From Oscillibacter valericigenes Sjm18-20 (GTDB taxonomy: Bacteria > Bacillota > Clostridia > Oscillospirales > Oscillospiraceae), in the NCBI GenBank assembly GCA_000283575.1, contig AP012044.1:3224001-3288000 (forward strand): 64,000 nucleotides of DNA, given 5' to 3'. Every line of letters starts with the position of its first letter. Within the stretch, counting starts at the first letter, position 1. The notes below the pieces were generated by a model. That model saw only the letters and a list, made by a program, of their open reading frames with translations, made no database searches and was not told the origin of the DNA. Made by a program: the position numbers and the translations under genes. Shown one piece after another: positions 16,383 through 24,150 of the stretch.

Positions 16383-18521
16383 TCACAACCAAAATGCAGT
16401 GGTGTTTACTTCATCGCTGCTCCAGAAACATTCTACATCCGTGGCCACCCGCTCACTTTTGGATCCGTTCCAGTAATACAGATCTCCGTCATTGATATAA
16501 GCAACCTGCTTTTCACCAAGAATCGTTACCGAAGAAACATCATCGGACACTTTTTCGCTCTTGCCGTCCTTCACCAGCGACAGCGTGTATTCAGCTCCGT
16601 TGCCGCGAGCACTGGAGGGATCACTCATCGAATAGAAAGTCTTGCCGTCTTGCAGTGCATAGACGACATAGGCATCCTTGACTTCCGTGGTCTTTTTGCC
16701 GCTCAGATAGCGAATAAACGAGCCGCCTTCGCCATTGTCGTCCACATCTTCAAAGTAATACAGTGCTTCCTTGCCATCACCAATGTCTTCAAAAGTCACG
16801 CTGCTAATACTTTCATCCGTCACAGTGCCGTTATAGGTCAGTTCGCTATTGCCTACTGTGTAATCCAGCAGCATGTTTTCGCCGGAGTTGGCATCGTATG
16901 CTCCAATAATCGCTTCGGTACCGTTGAGTATGTTCAAATCATAGTTGCTATAATCCTCGTCCACCTGCAGCTTAGATTCCTTTCCGCCCACATTCTGGTA
17001 CATGACAGCCTCCTGGCTGATCAGATCATACAAATCTTCGCCATAAGACAGATCTGCCACATCCGCCACCACATGCGGCGTCATGTCCGTTTTCGTATAC
17101 AGAAACACACCATCCGCAGCGGACTGTGCGGTCATAGAATCTGCTCCGCTGGCAATTTCCGTTTCCTTGCCGCCTTCATAGCGCTTCAGAGTGTAGGTAA
17201 CCACATCATATTCCTGATTCTTCAGGTAATTTCGGATATCGTTGCGATTGTCCACCTCATTCCACTTGTCTTCCGCGGCATAGTAGGCATCCCAATCAGT
17301 CTGCCACCAGCCGCCGAAATAGCCGGCATCGTAAACCTCATAATCGCTGGTGGACGGTTCCTCCGCTGTCATATCCGAAGACGCCATGGAGTCACTGACG
17401 AAATCATACAGATTATAATGTTCACTCTGCTGTGTGGTGAAGTAGAAGGAAGGTTTACCGCCGTTCACCTTGACATCGTATATATCCTCCACATCCGAGA
17501 GAATCTTCTCTCCCTTTTCGCCAGGCTTCGCCGCATAGACATCATAGCTGTCATTCTCTGCGTTTTCGTTCTGCTTGCCATAAACCAGCGGGTCATTATA
17601 GATACTGCCGTAGATGCAGTCCACATTGCTCAGCAGCTTTTCCTTTTCGCCCTTCGCATCGAGCTTGACACGGTACAGCGTTTGAAGGCCATCACAGTAG
17701 CCATCGCCATTATAGTCGCCATCATCAATCTCGGTATAATAGGCATAGCCCTCATGAATGGAGAAATCATCCACATCATTTGCTAGTTTTGTGCTCTCCT
17801 TGCCATCGAAAAAGCGTAGCTGGTCGTCCCGCATATAGGCAATCTTGCCGCCATCCAGCAGTTCCCACGGTCCCACACCGGAGGAGATCTTCTCCGGTTC
17901 AGCATTCTTTTTGCCGACCTTGGCCGTTTCAATTCTGTATAGAGTTCTGTGGTAAGTCTCGGAATCGCACGTATCGAAATACAGATATTTACCATCGGAA
18001 GAGAAGCATACGTCGTCAGCATCGTCGTTTATCTCCACCGCATCGATTTTGGAGCTCAGCTTCTTCATGTACATTAGTTCTCCGTCATCCGACAGATAGG
18101 CATACTTGCTTGAGCCTCCCATCAGAGATGGGAGCAATTTGACCACGCCGATTACCAGCGCTACCAGGACAACCACAATCGCTGCCAGCAGTACCAAGCT
18201 CTTGCCTCTACTCTTCTTTTTGCCGGTCAGAATAAGTGAATTGTCCTCCTGAATCACCGACTGCAACGGTATCTCCGGTGCCATCACTGCGCCCGATTTC
18301 GTAGAAATCAGCTCCGCAGCTGGCTGCTCAGTAAAAGCCGGCTTTGTCGGAGTTTCCTGTACAGGTTCCTCCTGCACCAATTGAAAAATCACAGTCTCTC
18401 CACCGTTTTCCGTGGGTTGCACCAGTGGTGTTTCAGACTCTTCTGAACTAACCGCGCTACCACATGCATTACAAAATTTCGCACCCTCCACAAGTTTTTC
18501 CCCGCAATTTTGGCAAAACAT
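16383..18521 (-). CDS. Zinc-ribbon membrane protein with outside domain, first gene of the secretion operon
   Basis: I place the start at ATG 18521, where GGAGAGAGGAAATAAG gives the ribosome site and the product begins with a zinc ribbon (MFCQNCGEKLVEGAKFCNAC). An upstream ATG at 18569 has no such site. The product is about 712 residues: zinc ribbon, acidic linker, membrane helix at about 120-140 (SLVLLAAIVVVLVALVIGVV) and about 570 outside residues. The outside part repeats short units such as YAYLSDDGELMYMKKL, KYLYFDTCDSETYHRTLYRI and QVAYINDGDLYYWNGSKSE, which suggests a beta-propeller of the DUF5050 kind. Its function in secretion is unknown. Confidence 0.8.
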   Translation of the reverse strand: MFCQNCGEKLVEGAKFCNACGSAVSSEESETPLVQPTENGGETVIFQLVQEEPVQETPTKPAFTEQPAAELISTKSGAVMAPEIPLQSVIQEDNSLILTGKKKSRGKSLVLLAAIVVVLVALVIGVVKLLPSLMGGSSKYAYLSDDGELMYMKKLSSKIDAVEINDDADDVCFSSDGKYLYFDTCDSETYHRTLYRIETAKVGKKNAEPEKISSGVGPWELLDGGKIAYMRDDQLRFFDGKESTKLANDVDDFSIHEGYAYYTEIDDGDYNGDGYCDGLQTLYRVKLDAKGEKEKLLSNVDCIYGSIYNDPLVYGKQNENAENDSYDVYAAKPGEKGEKILSDVEDIYDVKVNGGKPSFYFTTQQSEHYNLYDFVSDSMASSDMTAEEPSTSDYEVYDAGYFGGWWQTDWDAYYAAEDKWNEVDNRNDIRNYLKNQEYDVVTYTLKRYEGGKETEIASGADSMTAQSAADGVFLYTKTDMTPHVVADVADLSYGEDLYDLISQEAVMYQNVGGKESKLQVDEDYSNYDLNILNGTEAIIGAYDANSGENMLLDYTVGNSELTYNGTVTDESISSVTFEDIGDGKEALYYFEDVDDNGEGGSFIRYLSGKKTTEVKDAYVVYALQDGKTFYSMSDPSSARGNGAEYTLSLVKDGKSEKVSDDVSSVTILGEKQVAYINDGDLYYWNGSKSERVATDVECFWSSDEVNTTAFWL

Positions 18522-18580
18522 CTTATTTCCTCTCTCTCCTAAATATATATTCACATATAAATATTTCACGCAGCTTTTTT

Positions 18581-18608
18581 ATTATACTATTTTTCTCCTC
18601 TTTTTCAA
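18581..18608 (-). promoter_or_regulatory. Probable promoter of the type VII secretion operon
   Basis: On the minus strand TTGAAA (18603-18608) is followed after 16 bp by a consensus TATAAT (18581-18586), about 60 bp before the first ATG at 18521. It faces the operon. Confidence 0.65.
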
Positions 18609-18693
18609 CAGCATAATCTATATCTCTACTATATTTTTCATATTTTGACAAGTTACCTACTTTTTGGGACAAATAACCTATTTACTCAACTCG

Positions 18694-18852
18694 CGTGACG
18701 TCACGGGCCTGCGGTCCGCGGCTCTTTTCTGTTTTCAGCTCAGAGAATCCACTTCTTTTTGTAACCGTCAAATCTGAGAGCGGATTGAAAACACACCAAG
18801 AGAAATAAGATAATGTAGGGACAAGTAGCGCTATTTGTGGCTACTTGTCCCT
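18694..18852. promoter_or_regulatory. Palindrome and inverted repeat upstream of the secretion operon
   Basis: Two symmetrical sites lie upstream of the operon promoter. CGTGACGTCACG at 18694-18705 is a perfect 12-bp palindrome. A 13-bp inverted repeat, AGGGACAAGTAGC / GCTACTTGTCCCT, lies at 18817-18829 and 18840-18852. The first is well placed for a dimeric regulator. The second is farther away and could belong to mobile DNA. No gene is seen between 18609 and 18992. Confidence 0.4.
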
Positions 18853-18992
18853 ATAATAGAGATGAGCAAAGCGATAGATAAATCTGGATAGGATTCCATC
18901 TGGTCAAAGGGATTTTGCTGGAAGACAACCGGCGGTGGTAACACGACAAGACGCAGCTTTTCAACTGCGCCAAAATAGGAAAATATTATGGT

Positions 18993-19387
18993 TCAGGCTG
19001 CTCTTCGCGACGCTTTTCTGCTGCGGCAGGAGTGAATGCCGGTGGTCAATACCGCGGCACAGGCCACTGCCAGCGCCGAAATGTGGGCAAGCGTGTTCAA
19101 ATTGGCAGCACTTTCCCCGCTCCGTACCCAGAGACGTTCCTGCCCAGTGGCTTTAAAACGGGAATTATAACGCTCACATTCCGTCCGCAATGCATAGAGC
19201 CGCTTGAAGTGTAGCCAGCTGCGGTCAATGGAAAGCCGGTAATCCGTGGGAACGGTCTTGTATTTGGTACAGCCCCGGTTCCTTTTGTCGTTCTTCCAAT
19301 TCTTGTGGCTGCAAGGGCATTCTCCGGTTTTAGACTGCCGAAAAGGGCAGCAGTATTTCTGGCGGGTACGGCCTGGAGGGATATCAT
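18993..19387 (-). pseudogene. C-terminal relic of a DDE transposase
   Basis: About 130 codons are open on the minus strand with no start codon near an RBS. The upstream part runs straight into the IS3 relic. The text includes HFYDIPPGRTRQKYCCPFRQ, DYRLSIDRSWLHFKRLYALR and TECERYNSRFKATGQERLWV, which resembles the C-terminal half of large DDE transposases of Clostridia (IS1182-like or related; the family is not certain). The N-terminal half is absent, so this is a fragment. Confidence 0.6.
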
Positions 19388-19452
19388 AAAAGTGCAGAGA
19401 GCAAACACCCCAAATGTGATAGAATCAAAGAAAGAACAAGGTGGTGTTTGCA

Positions 19453-19740
19453 ATGCGCAAATATGACAAGGAGTTCAAAGAAGAAGCAGTCAAGCTGTCC
19501 GATGAAATCGGTGTAAAGCAGGCGGCGGCACAACTGGGCATTCCGTACTACTCTCTGGCGGAGTAGCGGCAGAAGCGAAAGGCTTTCGGAGATCACGCCT
19601 TCGTGGGCAGCGGCATTCGCCGCGACGCGCCGCTTTCCGAGAACGAGCGCCGGCTGATGAAGGAAATCACAGAGCTGCGGAAAGCCAACGAGATTCTCAA
19701 AGATACGCTGGTTTTTTTTGCTAAAGACCGGAAACGGTAA
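19453..19740 (+). pseudogene. IS3-family orfA with an in-frame stop
   Basis: The frame reads MRKYDKEFKEEAVKLSDEIG, then LGIPYYSLAE, a TAG at 19564-19566, then RQKRKAFGDHAFVG and NERRLMKEITELRKANEILK to the stop at 19740, 95 codons in all. This is the helix-turn-helix plus leucine-zipper protein of IS3 elements. TAG stands where family members usually have a Trp, so a single TGG to TAG change ended it. Confidence 0.8.
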
Positions 19741-19957
19741 AGTCGGAGCGGTTGTATGAGTACATCACGCTGCGCCGTGAGCGGTTCTGCGTTCATACCA
19801 TGTGCCGGGTTGTGAAAGTCAGTGAATCCGGGTACTACCGCTCTTTGCAGTCGGCTGGCAAGCCAAAACCGTGGCAGCTGCTTCTGTGTCAACATGAAGA
19901 AGGAGCTGTGTATCCGGGCTTTCCGGTCTGCCTGTCAGGCGCAGGGGGCTTATGAGA
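19741..19957 (+). pseudogene. IS3-family orfB, 5' fragment with internal deletion
   Basis: The N-terminal text LYEYITLRRERFCVHTMCRV and VSESGYYRSLQSAGKPKPW is joined, with a frame change near 19890, to MKKELCIRAFRSACQAQGAY, which normally lies more than 100 residues further on. An internal deletion therefore removed the first catalytic Asp region. The coding line then breaks at 19957, where the IS21-family element enters. Confidence 0.7.
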
Positions 19958-20116
19958 TGCATATTTCGGCAACACTTGAACACCAAAACGGAAACACTTG
20001 AACACGAAAACGGCGGACTTGAACACCATGCCGGGACGCTTGCCGCGAGAAGTCGTAGGAATTAAACTCTCGTTATAGAAATAACGGGAGGCACGGCAAT
20101 CACGAGGAGGACCGAC

Positions 20117-21012
20117 GTGGAAAAGACAAAAGAAATACTCAGACTACATGATGAGCTGGGGCTGAGCCAGCGGGAGATCGCCGCGGCAACGGGCTGCTCG
20201 CTTGGGACAGTGTCCAGTACTCTGTCGAAGGCGAAAGCGGCTGACATCACATATCCGGTTGAGATGACGGCAAAGCAGTTGGGCTCGGCCCTGTATCCGC
20301 CAAAGGACGGGACCGGCGAAGAAAAACATTCCGAGCCGGACCTGGAGAATATTCACCGCGAAATGCAGCGCAAGGGCGTGACGCTGACGCTGCTTTGGGA
20401 GGAGTACAAGACAGCCCACCCGGACGGGCTCATGTACACACAGTTTTGCCAGCGGTACCGGGATTTTCGGAAGCAGAACGACGTTTATATGCGTAAGCAA
20501 TACAAAGCCGGCGAACGGCTGGAAACAGACTGGGCCGGACTGTCGCTGCCATACGGCGAGGGACAGGAAGCGTACTTCTTCGTGGCAGCCCTGCCGGCCA
20601 GCGCGTGCCTGTATGTTGAGCCGTTCCGAGACATGGAAAGCTATTCCTGGATCACCGCCCATGTGAACGCTTTTACGTACTTCGGCGGCGTTCCGAGGAT
20701 TCTGGTGCCGGATAACTGTAAAACGGCCGTACAGAAAGCGGATTATTATGACCCCGACATCAACCGCACCTATGGGGAAATGGCCCGGCACTACGGCGTT
20801 GCGGTCATCCCGGCACGGCCGCGCAAACCAAGAGACAAGCCTCACGCGGAAAATGGCGTGCAGATCGCGGAGCGCCGCATCGTCGCAAAGCTGCGGAACC
20901 GCCAGTTCCTCACCTTTGAGGAGATGCGCGAGGCGACATTAGAGGAGCTGGACAGGCTGAACCGCCAGCCGTTTCAGAAGCTGCCGGGCAGCAGGCTGTC
21001 CGTGTTCCTAGT
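20117..21012 (+). pseudogene. istA: IS21 transposase istA, C-terminally truncated
   Basis: It starts at GTG 20117 with GAGGAGG upstream. Residues 1-45 hold a helix-turn-helix (LGLSQREIAAATGCSLGTVS), and the DDE core is seen from LETDWAGLSLPYGEGQE onward (Asp), RILVPDNCKTAVQKADYYDP (Asp) and KPHAENGVQIAERRIVAKL (Glu). The reading is normal up to FQKLPGSRLSVF near 21010 and then jumps directly into istB sequence in another frame. About 150 C-terminal residues of IstA are missing, so it is inactive. Confidence 0.8.
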
Positions 21013-21581
21013 TCCGGGTGCCCGGCGTGGCCGAGGATGTGGAATACGTTGGGAAGCAGGGAATCACAAAAGAGGACTTCCTGCGGCTCTGCGACGGCGG
21101 TTATCTGCGAAATAAGCAGAACGTGATTCTCTCCGGCCCCTCCGGCGTGGGCAAGACTTACCTCGCCTGCGCGCTGGGAAACAGTGCCTGCCGCCAATGC
21201 ATCCAGGCAAGTTATCTGCGGGTTCCAGACTTGCTTTTCCTGCTCTCCGCGGCTAAAATGGACGGCAGTTACATGAAACAGCGGAAGAAGCTGGCCTCCG
21301 TTCCGCTTCTGATCCTGGACGACTGGGGCCTGCGGGCTTTTTCGCCGGAGGATACGCAGGAGATGATGGAGCTGACCGAGCTCCGGTACGGCAGGGCCTC
21401 CACCGTGATTGCCGGGCAGCTTCCCTGTGACAAATGGTACGACCTGTTTCCGGGCCCCACTCTGGCGGACGCCATCCTGGACCGGCTCGTCCACAATGCT
21501 TATAAGTTCAATATTACCGGAGAATCCATGAGGAAAACGCTGGCTGAGCGCCAGTTTGAAAAAGGCAATGGGCCGGGCTGA
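21013..21581 (+). pseudogene. istB: IS21 helper ATPase istB, N-terminally truncated
   Basis: It continues from the deletion junction as PGVAEDVEYVGKQGITKEDF, then the Walker A box GPSGVGKTYLACALG and Walker B LLILDDWGLR, ending at 21581. IstB normally has about 60 more residues in front, including the part that contacts IstA. The AAA+ core is intact but the protein has no proper start. The same deletion removed the end of istA and the start of istB. Confidence 0.78.
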
Positions 21582-21678
21582 CGCCCGTCCAAACGGCGTC
21601 CTGCGGACGCACCGATTCTCTCGCGGCACACTGTTCAAATGTTTCCGGATTCTGTGTTCAAGTTGGCCGGAATACGCA

Positions 21679-21792
21679 TATGAGATGATTCTGCACAGTG
21701 ACCGCGGCAGCCAATTCACCAGCGACGCATTTCGGAAAGCGCTGGTGCAATACGGTGCGGTTCAAAGCATGAGCGGTACGGGCCCCGCTGCT
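21679..21792 (+). pseudogene. IS3-family orfB, 3' fragment
   Basis: After the IS21-family element, the orfB frame resumes as YEMILHSDRGSQFTSDAF and RKALVQYGAVQSMSGTG, carrying the second catalytic Asp of the DDE domain. It stops matching after SGTG, where the text turns into a tyrosine recombinase. The final catalytic Glu region is lost. Confidence 0.75.
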
Positions 21793-21993
21793 AATGGAGT
21801 TGATCTGGTCACAGCTGCCAACGAACTTGGTCATACCAATGCTACAACAACTGCGACAATATATGCACATCAAATTGCAACATCAAAAGCAAAGGCAGCC
21901 GATATTCGATCTGCGGCCTTCAGCCATCGAAAGAAGGAACATCAAGGGAATGAAACCGACAGCTGGTTTCAGCTGTCGGTTTTGCATATGTAA
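21793..21993 (+). pseudogene. C-terminal fragment of a tyrosine recombinase (integrase)
   Basis: About 66 codons are fused in frame to the IS3 orfB relic. The text NGVDLVTAANELGHTNATTT and ATIYAHQIATSKAKAADIR is the typical end of phage/ICE integrases: LGH-(A/T)-N, then the active-site Tyr in TIYAH. Its 3' end points to a tRNA-Met 3' half 110 bp away (22103-22150), the usual arrangement of an integrase and its attachment site. The rest of the gene is gone. Confidence 0.75.
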
Positions 21994-22065
21994 AAAAACA
22001 GGTTGCTACTCCCAAATTACTCTCAAAAGCTTCAAAGCAAATTTCAAAAATGCCTAAATAGTTAT

Positions 22066-22101
22066 AAAAACGCCTGATTTTTTACAAAATCAGGCGTTTT
22101 T
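22066..22101 (+). terminator. Rho-independent terminator
   Basis: A 16-bp perfect stem (AAAAACGCCTGATTTT / AAAATCAGGCGTTTTT) with loop TTAC ends in a T run on either strand. It follows the integrase relic and may be bidirectional. Confidence 0.85.
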
Positions 22102-22102
22102 C

Positions 22103-22150
22103 TGGTTGCGGGGGCAGGGCTCAAACCTACGACCTCCGGGTTATGAGCTG
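22103..22150 (-). other. 3' half of a tRNA-Met(CAT), probable attachment-site remnant
   Basis: On the minus strand the text runs from an anticodon loop CTCATAA through variable loop, T-arm and acceptor (ending GCAACCA). The anticodon is CAT. The 5' half of the tRNA is absent, since the sequence beyond 22150 does not fold. A tRNA 3' half beside an integrase remnant is the mark left by an element that integrated into a tRNA-Met gene. Repeats of CTACTCCCAAATTACT at 22004 and 22265 flank this area. Confidence 0.75.
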
Positions 22151-22570
22151 CTGCATTTATTTTAAATATCATGTTGTCTTGAAGCAAAAACCCTTATGTA
22201 GCAATGATTTTCCGGAGAAGGCATTTCATTTTATTAAGTTTCGTATTATTTCTTTTTGTAAAAACTACTCCCAAATTACTCCCAAGTAAATGCAGGTGCC
22301 CCCTTTTTAACTTGTAGCCGCATAGATGCCGATCCGCAATTTTGGTGAAGTATACATACGAAGAATATTACTCATTGCCTTTTATCCTGCGTCCACAGAG
22401 ATTAAGAAAAATTAGCAAGGGCACTTAGATGCATACAAAAACTAAGCGCGTAGCTCGATACTTCGGTTGAATTCAAAGAAAGATCAATAATGCATAATTT
22501 GCAGGCCCGGGGTTGGAGACCCTATAAACTAATCTCTAGAAAAATTCATCAGATCAATCTGTTACATTTC
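22151..22570. other. Non-coding stretch without recognisable gene
   Basis: I see no convincing gene here. It holds one copy of the short repeat CTACTCCCAAATTACT (near 22265), whose partner is near 22004 before the terminator. The rest looks like decayed mobile DNA. No terminator for the catabolic operon that ends at 22571 is clear. Confidence 0.4.
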
Positions 22571-22921
22571 TTACTTTCTCAGAATATGAATGGCAAATCC
22601 ACCGAACTCTCCCGCCAAATAGACATTCTTGAGCTTTCCAGTGCCGTCGTAGGCGGCGGTGTCCATATTGAATGAAACCCCCTTTTTCTGCAGTTCTTCC
22701 ATTGCGGATTCCAGATCCGACGTACTCATGGCGATATGACCGTTGTTTCCAAGAAAGGGCGCTTTCATACATTCAAAGTACGGCCCGGCAAACTCGGATT
22801 TCTGCCCGTGCTGTGGTGTGAGATTGAAAAGCCCGCTCAGCAGCTGTGCGAGGTCTGCGGCCTCTGCGGGACTGTTGGTGTTGATACCGACATGTACCAG
22901 TTCAAATTTGTTTTCCATCAT
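22571..22921 (-). CDS. VOC (glyoxalase/bleomycin-resistance fold) protein
   Basis: The 116-residue protein has the VOC beta-alpha-beta-beta-beta pattern (ELVHVGINTNSPAEAADLAQ at the start; GHIAMSTSDLESAMEELQ in the middle; AGEFGGFAIHIL at the end). Candidate metal ligands are His10, a central His in NNGHIAM and the Glu in AGEFGG. Similar domains are fused to KDPG/KHG aldolases in some Firmicutes, which fits a sugar-acid operon. It is the last gene of the operon. The substrate is unknown. The ribosome site is AGGAAG. Confidence 0.7.
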   Translation of the reverse strand: MMENKFELVHVGINTNSPAEAADLAQLLSGLFNLTPQHGQKSEFAGPYFECMKAPFLGNNGHIAMSTSDLESAMEELQKKGVSFNMDTAAYDGTGKLKNVYLAGEFGGFAIHILRK

Positions 22922-22944
22922 GTATTTAACTTCCTATTCCACTG

Positions 22945-24105
22945 CTATTTCACCTGTGCGGCGGTGGGGTTGTAAACCCCTGCTCTTTCCCGCTTCCTGC
23001 CGATCACATCCAGTTCGGTAAAATGCATCCACTTGATGCAACGGCGCGTCTGGTATGCAAAGGCGAGATGCAGCGAATCGTCGCGTCCCTGCATCAGATA
23101 CGGGTACTCATACTGACGATTGTTAGTGGAATTTTCCTCTCCCACATATCCTTCGCCCAATTCCATGTAACGAATTAGGGGGAACGTCGCTCCTCCGTCC
23201 TCGGACAGAGCCACCGCGACCGGGCACCGCAGACCTGGCCATGCCGCCTCATCCGCTCTGGGATTGGGTGCGCAGGTCGGATTGTAAGCAATGGCGATCC
23301 GGCTGCTGGAAAGTTTTACTGCGCTGATACTGGAATTGTTGTTTGGAAGCAGTGTGGGGACCGGTACGGACCATGAATCTCCGTTGTCAAATGACTCGCT
23401 GCGGTAAATAAAATCTGCCGCGCGACTGCGCATGAACGCGGCCAGATGGCCGTCCTCCAATTCTACTACATTGGGGTGTACCCGGCCGTGGCTTTGAGGA
23501 ATGTCCACTCTGCGCCAGGTATTCCCCCCATCATCGGAAATTCGGAACGCAGAGGGATCTCCCGCCAACCCTGAAGCGCTGTCCGTGCAGATCCAGTTTC
23601 CAAAAATCCAGCGTCCATTGGAGAGAACCTGAATCGGCTGACGGCAGAAGGTTCCCTCCTCCGGAAACAGTACGTCATAGTTGCTCCAGGTGCAGCCCCC
23701 GTCGTTACTTCTCTGGCGGCGCACAACGGCGGTATATTGCATGTTGTCCTTTCCCTCTGCCCGGTCAAGTTGGGCGGTGTAAACAGCCCAGATCTCCTCG
23801 TCAGGGGCGAGAAACAGGGACGGATTCTGCTCGCTGCGTTGGGGGTCAGTGGAAACCCGGACGGGCTTGCTCCATTTTTCCGCACCTTTGGGCAGCCGCG
23901 CGCAGACAATGCTGACGTCGGCACTGCCCTCATAGGAACCGGCAAACCAAGCGCACAGCAGATCGCCGTTTTCCAGCTCCAGCAGCGCAGGAGCGTGGGC
24001 GGTGGCATAGGAGCCTGGGGGCAGCATAGCCTCCACCGTACCCATGGCAGCGTTTTCGTATACGGTGCCGTCGGGTGTCAGGCCCGGCAGAACGGGATAG
24101 CTCAT
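22945..24105 (-). CDS. Sialidase-fold (BNR/Asp-box) exo-hydrolase family protein
   Basis: The start ATG 24105 has GAGAGG eight bases before it. The product is about 386 residues and starts MSYPVLPGLTPDGTVYENAA. Asp-box-like motifs occur (SNDGGCTWSNYD, SDDGGNTWRRVD, SFDNGDSWSVPV, SEDGGATFPLIR), the mark of a six-bladed sialidase propeller. No signal peptide is present, so it would act in the cytoplasm on small imported substrates. It may release or process the sugar acid brought in by the TRAP transporter. Actual sialidase activity is not implied. Confidence 0.82.
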   Translation of the reverse strand: MSYPVLPGLTPDGTVYENAAMGTVEAMLPPGSYATAHAPALLELENGDLLCAWFAGSYEGSADVSIVCARLPKGAEKWSKPVRVSTDPQRSEQNPSLFLAPDEEIWAVYTAQLDRAEGKDNMQYTAVVRRQRSNDGGCTWSNYDVLFPEEGTFCRQPIQVLSNGRWIFGNWICTDSASGLAGDPSAFRISDDGGNTWRRVDIPQSHGRVHPNVVELEDGHLAAFMRSRAADFIYRSESFDNGDSWSVPVPTLLPNNNSSISAVKLSSSRIAIAYNPTCAPNPRADEAAWPGLRCPVAVALSEDGGATFPLIRYMELGEGYVGEENSTNNRQYEYPYLMQGRDDSLHLAFAYQTRRCIKWMHFTELDVIGRKRERAGVYNPTAAQVK

Positions 24106-24150
24106 ATCGTTTACCTCTCTCAACAAAGTATACGGCAGAATTTTCTGTAA

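Larger units (their letters stand above)
19958..21678 (+). mobile_element. IS21-family element, internally deleted
   Basis: The ends are TGCATATTTCGGCAAC and, on the opposite strand, TGCGTATTCCGGCCAAC, each followed by the repeated ACTTGAACAC-type boxes. It is flanked by TATGAGA on both sides (19951-19957 and 21679-21685), which is the target duplication inside IS3 orfB. It contains fused remnants of istA and istB, so it cannot move alone. Confidence 0.8.
19388..21792 (+). mobile_element. IS3-family element relic, interrupted by an IS21-family element
   Basis: The left part carries a broken orfA and the start of orfB. The right part (21679-21792) carries the orfB catalytic LHSDRGSQFTSDAFRKAL. 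An IS21-family element separates them. The left boundary is set where the older transposase relic stops. The right boundary is where orfB text switches to integrase text. The element lacks much of orfB and is dead. Confidence 0.65.

Noticed and set aside
16200..17786. Long open frame on the plus strand, 528 codons
   Set aside because: It is antisense to the 16383-18521 zinc-ribbon gene, has no ribosome site and reads as an Ile/His-rich shadow of that acidic, Asp/Tyr-rich gene.
22103..22150. Complete tRNA gene
   Set aside because: Only the anticodon-to-3' half is present. The region that should give the D-arm and 5' acceptor does not pair.
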